Source: Mycocentrospora acerina (lineage: Eukaryota; Ascomycota; Dothideomycetes; Pleosporales). Taken from it: a stretch of 64,000 bases of DNA. The position numbers and the translations under genes are program-made. Positions within the stretch are counted from its first letter, which is position 1, and each line of letters starts with the position of its first letter. The notes below the pieces were generated by a model. That model saw only the letters and a program-made list of their open reading frames with translations, searched no databases and was not told the origin of the DNA. Positions 55,494-64,000 of the stretch are shown piece after piece. The stretch lies in NCBI GenBank assembly GCA_022701365.1, contig JAKUHH010000040.1, positions 682,001-746,000 of the forward strand. Reading direction: 5' to 3'.

Positions 55494-58400
55494 ATGGAAT
55501 CTTCAAGGCACCTACGCATTGGCGTCGACGTTGGCGGGTACGCATGCTTTACACATGCCAGAACGAGCATACATTGACTTATGGGACAGCACCAATACTG
55601 ATGGAGTTATCATTGATCCCTCAAAGTCTGAAGAGCCAGGTAGAGGGATTACTGCTTGGTAAGAAGACTTCTTTTCACCGCAAAAACACGTGACATATGA
55701 ACATCCGTCTCACCTTTTCCATTTCTTGGGAAGGTTTTTGCAAGCCCAACGATTACATTCATATATGCGGCAGAATTATAATATCAATCTTGAGGACTGA
55801 CATTCTGTAAAGGCATAAAGCTCCAACAACAACAAATCCAAGTCATGGCATCTCCAACGCCATCACCACCATGTTCGCCTCAGCATCCGTCAATCCAGCC
55901 TCTGTGGCCAGCGTCACGATTGGAACTACCCACTTTGTCAACGCAGTCGTGACTCGCGATGCTTCGCGACTTTCTTCGGTTGCAGTGATTCGTCTCTCTG
56001 GACCGTTCAGCAAGCATGCACCACCGTGCGTAGATTGGCCTACTTCACTGCGCAAGATCATCCTGGGCCACTATGCTTTAGTCCAAGGTGGGTTGCAGGT
56101 AGATGGTGATTTGATATCCGACATCAAGGAGCAGGAAATTGTCGAGCAATGCAATATCATCAAGGAGAAAGGCATCAAGAGCGTCGTAATAAATGGTGTT
56201 TTCAGCCCCATCGATACTGTTGAAAGACAAGAAGAACGTGCAGCAGATATTATCAAACGCGAACTAGGCGATGAAATTGACATTGTCTTGAGTAAAACTG
56301 TTGCCAACCTGGGGTTCCTTGAACGCGAGAACGCTGCTATTCTCAACGCGTCAATCCTATCGTTTGCGAGACGAACAATCGCATCCTTTCAAGCTCCCAT
56401 TAAGAAACTCGGACTCGAGTGCCCCGTTTTTATTACGCAGAATGACGGCACAATCTTGAGCGGTGAAGCTGCGAGCCGCCTGCCAATCCGCACATTCTCC
56501 TCAGGTCCAACAAACAGCATGCGTGGAGCTGCATTCCTTGTTGGACAGCAAGAAAAGCGTGAGGCAATGATGGTAGTCGACATTGGCGGAACAACTACTG
56601 ATGTAGGCCTACTGCTTGCGAACGGATTTCCAAGACAGCAAGCAGCGTACTCGGAGCTTTCGGGTGTGCGGATGAACTTTTCATATCCGGATGTGAAAAG
56701 TATAGGACTGGGTGGTGGAAGTCTTGTCAAGAGAGTGAATGGCCAATTACAGGTTGGGCCAGACTCCGTAGGATATAAACTGCCAGAGAAAGCACTAGTC
56801 TTCAATGGAGATGTCCCGACAGCCACAGATTACATTGTAGCAGGCTCAACAGATGTCACAATAGGCGAGCCAGACAAAGTGAGGGGAAAGCTTGATGAGA
56901 AAGATGTGCAAGACTTCAAAGAGGAAACTAAGAAAATGCTCGAACGCATCATAGATACGATGAAAACGTCACCTGAAGACCTTCCTGTGCTACTTGTTGG
57001 AGGTGGTGCAGTTATAGCACCTGATACCCTAAAGGGCGCAAGCAGGGTCATCAAGCCTGAGTGGTCTGGTGTGGCGAACGCGATTGGAGCCGCGATGGCG
57101 CGAGTCAGTGCTGTCATTGATACAGTCAAGTCTACTGAGAAAAAAACTACCAAGGAGTTACTTGCTGAGATTTCAGAAGAAGCCAAGCAGAGGACAATCG
57201 ACGCAGGGGCATTGGCATCATCCGTCGAAATCGTCGAGGTGGAGGACTTGCCGCTGCAGTACGTTGCGAACAAGACGCGGTTCATGGTAAGAGCCGCGGG
57301 TGACTTCGACTATTCTCGATCGAGCGATTTCATTCAGTTGGGCACCACAGAGGATGAGCCTGCGACCGAGATAGTTAATAACCCGGAAAATATTTCTTCT
57401 GATGCCAAACAAAGCGAGACAGCGGAAGACGAAGATATATCAGATATTGATATCGGAGCATACAAACCCAAGGTCGTTGGCCGAGAATGGTGGATCTCGG
57501 AAACTGATCTCAACTGGATAACGATTGGCTGCTATATCATGGGAACCGGAGGCGGAGGCTCGCCATACTCGACCATGCTGCGAGTACGAGGAATCTTACG
57601 TTCCGGAGGAACTGTACGTGTTGTCAGCCCAGATGATCTGAAAGATAACGATCTAGTGGGGTCTGGTGGTGGTGCAGGAAGTCCTACGGTGGGCATTGAA
57701 AAGCTGTCTGCTGATGAGTAAGAAGCTCCTTCACCTTATCTATACCTACACTGACCACAACATAGGATGCTGGACGCTCAAACTCGTCTTTACGAGCTCT
57801 TCAAAGGAGGACGTGCCACACATATCATTCCATTAGAGATTGGAGGGTCCAACGGGTTGCAAGGTCTCGTATTGGGTGCGTCAACTAACATGGATGTGCC
57901 CTGCGTAGATGGAGACTGGATGGGCCGGGCGTATCCTACAAAATGGCAAACCACGCCAGTCGTCTTTGGCGAGCGCAAGATTGTCTTCGCACCTGTGTGT
58001 ATGGCTGACGGCAACGGCAACGTGCTATACATGCCCACGGCGACAAGCGATTTGAAGGTCGAGCAAGTTCTTAGAGCTGCCCTGAGTCAAATGGGGAGCG
58101 CCGTTGGCACCGCAGATGCACCTGTGACAGGTGCCGAAACAAGACGCTGGGCAGTGGAACACACAATCTCTTTGTCGTGGCGCATAGGAAGGGAAGTCGT
58201 ACGTGCGAGAAAAGAGAACAGAATTGACACAGTAGGAGAGTCGATCATTGACGCTGTGGGAGGCGCAGAAACAGGACGTGTTCTGTTCAAAGGCAAGATC
58301 GTGGGCGTTGAGCGCAAGCTTTATATGGGCCACGTCTATGGTGAGGTCATTATCGAAGGCACAGGCACTGAGTACTCTGGAAAGGTCAAGATTCCCTTCA

Positions 58401-58726
58401 AAAATGAAAACATTGCTGTGATACGCATACCGAACGGTGGAGAAAGCAAAACTGGCGAGGAGAAGAACGAAGACGTGTTAGCGATCGTACCAGATCTGGT
58501 CTCTGTGATCGATGCACAGAATGGAGAAGCGATTGGCACTCCCGAGTATCGGTATGGCCTGATCGTCTTGGTCATCGGCATCACCGCCAGCGAGCGGTGG
58601 ACAAGTCAAAGGGGTATCGAAATAGGTGGACCAAAGGCGTTCGGACTGAATCATTTGGAATACAGACCATTGGGCAAGTTTGTGAAGCCTGTCAGCGTCA
58701 TTGATGAGTATGATGACACAGCATGA
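55494..58726 (+). CDS. Hydantoinase/oxoprolinase A-type protein fused to a DUF917 domain
   Basis: Four exons: 55494-55537, 55590-55658, 55813-57717 and 57766-58726; 992 aa. The N-terminal ASKHA-type domain begins L-R-I-G-V-D-V-G-G-T-N-T-D-G-V-I-I-D, whose phosphate loop is split by intron 1, and the second nucleotide motif is V-V-D-I-G-G-T-T-T-D near 293. An acidic linker (about 550-590) leads to the DUF917 domain from about 597 (W-W-I-S-E-T-D-L-N-W-I with G-T-G-G-G-G-S-P-Y) to the end. HyuA-type proteins use ATP to open five-membered cyclic amides such as hydantoins or 5-oxoproline, usually with a HyuB partner. No HyuB domain is present here; DUF917 takes its place. In bacteria DUF917 genes are often next to hyuA and NCS1 genes. 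The exact substrate is unknown. Confidence 0.9.
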
Positions 58727-58788
58727 GGGCATCATGCAAGCGTTAGGGGCCGTTGGATGTAATAAATAGTCTATACGGTATCGTAATC

Positions 58789-59944
58789 TCAAGTGTGCTT
58801 GACGCCAGAGTATATTGGCAATATGATCTTGACTGTTGCCTCGTAGCTTGTGAAAAGGATTCCGCCGCTGAAAACGGTCCGTCCAAGACGCATGGTCGTG
58901 CCCTTCCAGAATCCTTTGACGCCGTAGTCAAGGAGGACACTCTTAACGGCTTCGGCAGTACTTGTTCCTTTAGCACTCTGCGATCTTGTCTTGATAACCT
59001 AGCACGATATTAGCACTTTGAACTTGAGAATTCGCGTCTTATGTTTCGTACGTCGAAAGGTTGGGTAGCAAGTGTCGTAACAACTCCCGCCACCGATCCA
59101 TTGGCAAAGTTGACGGCGGTATTTTGTTCTATATTTCTTGTCTTCTCAAAGTCTTTGAGGATGTTGTAAGTACCCATGCGGAAAGCTGTGGCGGATGCTT
59201 GTTTGAGAGTAGTTCCCGCATACCCGCGGTATAGACCTAAGATTCCATGCTCTTGCCAGATGACTTTAGTTGCGTGTAGTCCTGAGCGGAATCTTTTTTC
59301 ATTTCGAGCATCGTCGATCAAAGCTGTCTTGATTCGCTCACTAGGCGTGACTGCTGTAGTAGATGCTATGACACCAGCGGCCATGCCAGCTAGTAAATTG
59401 CGTAGGGGTGATAGAGTACCCGTCTCTGGGTCTGCGAATGATTCTTTGATCTGATCGAAGAAGAGAAATCGTACGCCATCTTTGGCTATTGAGCCCTGAG
59501 TAGTAGGTTGGCTTGGTGCTCAGTTGAATTGTGGATCAGAATCATCGAAACGATTTAGGGTAAGGAACAATATTTTGACGGGATTATGGATTCACATACC
59601 ACAACAAGCGCGCCGCATCCCTTGTACAGCGCTCTGATACCCTCATTCTGGTAAACTCGCGTCACAACGAGAAAAGGGTTCCGTGGAGTTGGCACTCCTT
59701 TCTCCGCCCTCAGTTGGACACGGGTTTTTGCGAATTCCATAGGGTACTATCAAGGGCTCAGTCACGCGATGAACTTCTACAATAGGCACTCCGTTTTTGG
59801 ACTGTACCGACAGGAACCCTTCAATACCCCCTGCAATGCCACCCGCGACGAGGGACACCACGGCGGGTGTATTCGTATCCTGCAGTCAATAAGTGGGCCG
59901 TATTAATGACGTGGAATTGTACGCACACTTGCGCCGGATACCAT
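58789..59944 (-). CDS. CTP1: Mitochondrial tricarboxylate (citrate) carrier, CTP1-like
   Basis: Five exons on the minus strand: 59927-59944, 59808-59879, 59600-59746, 59052-59495 and 58789-58998; 296 aa, the family's usual length. The first coding exon is only 18 nt (M-V-S-G-A-S). Three mitochondrial-carrier signatures are present: P-M-E-F-A-K-T, P-S-E-R-I-K-T and P-F-D-V-I-K-T, one per repeat, giving six helices. V-S-L-V-A-G-G-I-A-G-G-I-E and T-A-F-R-M-G-T-Y-N match citrate carriers. The protein swaps mitochondrial citrate or isocitrate for malate or another tricarboxylate across the inner membrane, feeding cytosolic acetyl-CoA and NADPH supply. Its stop codon lies only 62 nt from that of the convergent hydantoinase gene. 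This may be the housekeeping copy or a cluster-linked paralogue. Confidence 0.9.
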
Positions 59945-60857
59945 TAGTAGTTATAGACGATAGATATCTAGAAGATGTAGGGATACCGCAAGATACTGCT
60001 TGGAAGGTGGCAGATTAAAAAAGGCACCTCTAGCCGATAGCCGAGCCAGAAATGAGTTTCGGGCCGCTACCTGATGACGCGCTCCGAATGATTGGAACCT
60101 TTGTCAGAACAACTGTGCATTGCTGTAATTTAAGGAAAGCTTATAATACATTTTGCCAATGAAGATACTTGAGACAATGTCCCATAATTGTCATCAACTT
60201 TTTCGCATTACTTTCAGACGAACATCGCGTGTAGTCTCGCATCTTCTGTTCACTTTTATATGCGTGAAGGGTTAGGGAGGAACGAAAGCCCTGGTTGATG
60301 GGCATCTGGGACATCAATGAGAATGAACAAAGCAATGAGTAAATGGGATGCAACTGGACAGATTGGCTGATACGAAAAACCTGGTCTTTCTGTTTTCAGC
60401 ATATCCACAGATCAACAAAATAACGCTTTTTAGTATCTGAAGAGACCATTCTATTCCAGATCGACGGACAATACAACAACAGAAGAATTCGAAGTAGATG
60501 ACTAAAGTGAGAGACCATTTCATGGTTTTTGATCGACTTCCGTCCTTCCAATGAGTCACCTTTCAAGATCTCAAATTTCAACCTAATAAAATCCTCCAAG
60601 AACTGACGGAAGTAGGAAGAAGAAGGAGAAGGAGGAGGAGGAGGAGGAGGAGGAGGAGGAGGAGAAGGAGAAAAGAAAAATGCCGTTTTGGAACCAATAA
60701 ACGTAAAACAAAAGAGCAGAAGAAAGAATAGAGCTTGGCTAGACGCTGACCATATGATAATATTTAGCCTTCAACAAACTATTTGAATGTTGTTTTATTG
60801 GCAGCTCGTTCCGGATCGAGGTCTCAACCATACTGCCACATTTGCTGCGGTGACCAT
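59945..60857. other. Intergenic, tricarboxylate carrier promoter / bZIP gene 3' flank
   Basis: AT-rich, with a GGA repeat near 60631-60666. No gene supported. Confidence 0.6.
60615..60672. repeat. (GGA)n / GAAGAA purine tract
   Basis: At least ten perfect GGA trinucleotides at the core, with GAA units on both sides: an all-purine strand able to form triplex-type structures. Confidence 0.9.
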
Positions 60858-61798
60858 CTATGAAGGAATTCGGAAAAGTGGCTTTTCGCCACGTTGAGCA
60901 CGCCAGCTGTTAGTAGAACGCAAAAGATCCCAGCAACCTTCAATGACCCAGCCCCAGGACTTGGCGAATGAAGCTGTCACTTCCCACCCAGTTGGATCCC
61001 ATGGGTCACGCCAAACGAGTACGCCTGGATCATGTCCTGGAATCACCCCTCGAAGAGCGTGACAGAGCTCGTCTTCGTCAAAATTGTCGAACCCTCGTCT
61101 GAACAGGTTATCTCGTAGTTCAGGGATCGGGAGTAAATCAGTCCAGGGATGGTGCACTGTGATACATTGCAAGCTAGTTGGTCGCAATGCAACCGGAAGT
61201 TCCGTGGACACCACGGCTTGCTGAGAGATCATTGAGTTGAAGGGCGAGATTCCATCATCACTCATCTGTTCTGACGAGATACCCAGGACCTCAATATTGA
61301 CTAGTAAAGCTCTAATGAAATTGAATTGGGATAAGCTCGGGAGGATTGTCAGCTCTGGGGTGCGAGCCAAGTAAAATCGATACGCAACGTCTCTAAATCT
61401 CTGAAGAACCATGCGGGTATGTTCCGATTTAGGTTCGAGGACGTTAACGCTCCTGATGGCGAGTATAATAGCCTCGAGTTCCGAGTGTGGATGCGCCTGC
61501 AACATTGAGACTGGTGTGGGAGCTACCACTGCACAGGACAAGGCAAGCCGTTCACCTTCGGAGACAACTGCATCACGGCACTCGAGATCTTTCTTTCTCT
61601 TTGACCCTGACAGGGATTAGTCACTTTGAATTGTCTCCGAGTGGATTGTTTCTTCGTACTATGAATCCGCTGGTTACGGCGATTTTGAATCTTGCGTCTC
61701 TTTTGCGGATTTGTAATCCCTGACCAGTCTTCCTCATCTTTCACCCAACCTTGCAAGATGCTGGTTATTTGTGTGTCAGCAGCACTGAAGTGCGTCAT
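60858..61798 (-). CDS. bZIP-like transcription regulator with DUF3425 domain
   Basis: Exons 61660-61798 and 60858-61606 on the minus strand; 295 aa. The N-terminus has the bZIP entry D-W-S-G-I-T-N-P-Q-K-R-R-K-I-Q-N-R-R-N-Q-R. Splicing the 53-nt intron (donor GTACGA, acceptor CAG) continues it as I-H-R-S-K-R-K-K-D-L-E, a basic region without an obvious long leucine zipper. The rest matches the DUF3425 type: an internal V-H-H-P-W-T-D-L-L-P-I-P-E-L-R-D-N-L motif and a C-terminal D-P-W-D-P-T-G-W-E-V-T. Such proteins are common near fungal accessory and secondary-metabolite clusters and are thought to act as nuclear regulators. It may control the catabolic genes around it, which is inference from position only. 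Confidence 0.87.
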
Positions 61799-62523
61799 TA
61801 CGGCTTAGTACAGGCTGCAACGATTCAAAGAGTTGATTGAGTTGAGATGCGGAAATAAAGCTGATGTTCATGCAACTTGATGACAGCGGCAGGTACAATG
61901 CTGAAGCTCAATCAGCTGAATCAATCCCTTATATCTCCCTTCGTTGGAACATGACGATCAAGGACGAAAGAACGAATCATCGTACAGTCGAAACTACGCT
62001 AATGCAGCCTGATGACTGCTGCATTAGCGCAAAAGACACCGATCGAGGCTCGTCTTGGCTTAGCTCAGGACGTTGCTCGATCTCGGTGGCGCAAATTTAG
62101 AGGAGAAAAATGTACGATATTGGAAATCACATAGCCATTTTCATAATTCGATAAATTTTTAACCTTAGTTTGCAGATTTCTGGTAATAACTTCCTCTTGT
62201 GTGGTGGAGATGGCATCGTATCGTACACGCGGAATAGAGTGGACGTTCGGTCTGGAAATTGAGCTGTTGGAGATATCGGCGAACAGAATGTTTCTCACGT
62301 CTACACTGTCTTAGATGCTAATGCAACTCGATGACCGGGCAGATGTGGGTATTGTTAGGTGAACCGAGCATTTAGAGCTACGGTAGAGATTAGAACGGTA
62401 ATACGACTAAAGTCCGGTGGCATAGAAATAGAGAAACACAGCTGCATTTCTCAATAGTTTAAACAAAACCATCACCTTTGATCACGATTTTCCACTTCTC
62501 AGTCCCAACCTCGGGCAGTGAAT
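61799..62523. other. Divergent intergenic region bZIP / aldo-keto reductase
   Basis: AT-rich, holds both promoters. Contains an inverted repeat around TGATGCAGCCTGATGACTGC at 62000-62030. No gene recognised. Confidence 0.5.
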
Positions 62524-63679
62524 ATGGTTAAGACACTCCAATTCCAGGACATTCAGGTCCCTACCCCAGGCTTCGGCGCCATGGGCCTTAACCACGGCTA
62601 TGGCAGCGATCTAAGCCTTGAAGAAGCCGAGCCGATCTTGCTGAAAGCGATTGAGCTCGGATGTACATTCTGGGACACAGCGGTCGCCTATAAAGCAGGT
62701 CTCAATGAGAAACTGCTAGGCGACTTCATCAGGAAACATAATGTCCGCGAAAAATTGTTCAGTGAGTGAAATTCTTCGATGATATCTTACAGACATCCAT
62801 TGCTGACCAATTACTACTAGTTGCCTCTAAATGTGGAGTTACATGCCTCAATGGTGAACCTAGGCGCATAACTAATTCCGCAAGCCACATTGAAGAATAC
62901 ATCGAAGGCACTATCGAGAGACTTGGCTTCGCCCCGGATCTCTACTACCTGCATCGTATAGACCCCAACACTCCTCTTGAAGAGTCTATCCCAGCACTTG
63001 ATAGTATCCGAAAGGCAGGAAAGACAAAGTACATTGGTCTTTCTGAGTGCTCTGCGAATACGTTGCGCAAGGCTAACTCAAGTCAGTCAATAAACATCTA
63101 CCTCCTCACGCATATCGCTAACTCCATTATAGTTGCCAAGATCGATGCTGTTCAAGCAGAGTACTCGGCTTTCGAGACGGTGCACGAAACAGACGGTCTG
63201 ATTGACACAGCGAAGGAGCTGGGAGTGGCATATGTCGCGTATAGCCCACTGGGTAATGGATGGCTTGCGGACAATTTTGACTACAAGTCTCCTGAAGACT
63301 TCGCGCCCAACGACTACCGCCGAACAGGTAAGATTCCAATCCAAACCACGATCCAAATTGCAGCAACTGCTCACACTCAACAGTTCCTAAATTACAAGGC
63401 GAGAACTTCTACAAGAACAAAACTATTGTGGAGGAGATCAAGAAAATCGCATCGAGGAAGGGCTGCACGACTTCTCAGATAGCACTTGCATGGGTTGCCA
63501 GCCAAGGCATGATTGCTATTCCCGGTACAACCAAGTCGACGCGCCTTGCAGAGAATTGGGCATCGAGGGATATCGAGTTGACAGAGGAGGAGAGAGATGA
63601 GATGCGCAAGGTCATTGATGCTGCAAAACCAATTGGCAACAGATTCGCCCCCGCCCTTCAGGCGGTGGTTGGTCATTAG
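62524..63679 (+). CDS. Aldo-keto reductase
   Basis: Four exons: 62524-62761, 62821-63081, 63133-63327 and 63384-63679; 329 aa. The (beta/alpha)8 fold is read from G-F-G-A-M-G-L-N-H-G-Y-G, the catalytic Asp in F-W-D-T-A-V-A-Y with its Tyr, the Lys in I-A-S-K-C-G, and the His in Y-Y-L-H-R-I-D. Then follow G-L-S-E-C-S-A-N-T-L-R, Y-S-P-L-G-N-G-W-L and the NADPH-binding I-P-G-T-T-K-S-T-R-L-A-E-N near the end. All introns are phase 1 and the junction residues (F-I-A-S, S-I-A-K, T-V-P-K) are natural. The family reduces aldehydes and ketones with NADPH; this subgroup resembles YakC/AKR13-like enzymes of plants, bacteria and fungi. The substrate is not readable. It sits divergent from the bZIP regulator. 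Confidence 0.92.
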
Positions 63680-64000
63680 AGCAAGAACAGTATCATTCAA
63701 GAAATTACCACATCTCATTTTCTACCTAAGCCCCTCCCCCATAGCAAATAGCAGAGGACTCATCCTTCTAAGAGAACGCCCCCTTGCTTCGCACAAAGCA
63801 GAAAAGAAGAAAGGAAAAGGAAAGACACAGGCATAACGATGTCGTTTGAAAGCAATACCCACAAACTGCCGATCTAAATGGCAAGGAACCCGAAACAAGA
63901 CCTTGAAATGCTTTCGATGCCACGAGAAGAAAATTCTCGCGTTCAAGCTTCTCAATCGAGAGCCGAGCGAGCGGCCTGAGCAAAACACTTCCGTCCCAAT
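63680..64000. other. Right-edge flank of the aldo-keto reductase gene
   Basis: 3' flank. Minus-strand open frames here have no recognisable content; a gene could begin beyond the edge. Confidence 0.45.

Noticed and set aside
1..64000. CRISPR array, prophage or secondary-metabolite backbone (PKS/NRPS)
   Set aside because: No direct-repeat/spacer pattern, no phage genes and no multidomain synthase motifs seen; the window is nuclear fungal DNA.

Overview
This is a 64-kb piece of a filamentous ascomycete (Pezizomycotina) nuclear genome. The evidence is short spliceosomal introns (about 47-325 nt, GT-AG, often with a CTAAC-like branch site), intron-split housekeeping genes, a bZIP/DUF3425 regulator, a fungal NCS1 permease, KEX2, RTC4 and a CLIP-170 homologue with CCHC knuckles. 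Protein wording resembles Dothideomycetes (Pleosporales), but that is an inference from memory. I rebuilt 25 protein-coding genes exon by exon. No tRNA, rRNA, CRISPR array or intact transposon was seen. There is one 163-nt N gap flanked by poly-C.

Left part (0.6-22 kb), mostly housekeeping: MFS transporter; NTF2-like protein with GNGMGNR/GDGMGGRK repeats; CCAAT-binding factor subunit HapC/NF-YB; prefoldin 2; CMC2; an NTR2-like splicing factor divergent from SmG; an APH-type kinase (1); a CLIP-170-like microtubule plus-end protein; TMA22/DENR convergent with eIF3d.

Middle part (22-50.5 kb): PEX6; a membrane-anchored steryl-ester-hydrolase-type lipase; an unrecognised 278-aa protein; RTC4-like; RCL1; KEX2; a repeat-packed 1.8-kb intergenic region; a very large PhoD-like phosphatase; a second APH-type kinase (2); a malate/sulfite-type TDT transporter with a poly-Q N-terminus. 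Both APH kinases end in peroxisomal targeting tripeptides (AKL and SKL), which links them functionally to the peroxisome, whose import ATPase PEX6 lies between them.

Right part (50.5-64 kb) looks accessory and gene-poor: a 2.5-kb stretch with a possible decayed gene, then an NCS1 permease divergent from a hydantoinase/oxoprolinase-DUF917 fusion protein, a mitochondrial tricarboxylate carrier, a bZIP-DUF3425 regulator and an aldo-keto reductase. This may be a small catabolic cluster for a hydantoin-, lactam- or ureide-like nitrogen source. The shared NCS1/hydantoinase promoter contains five GATA-type sites.

Exon boundaries come from reading splice sites and protein continuity by eye. No transcript or database evidence was available.
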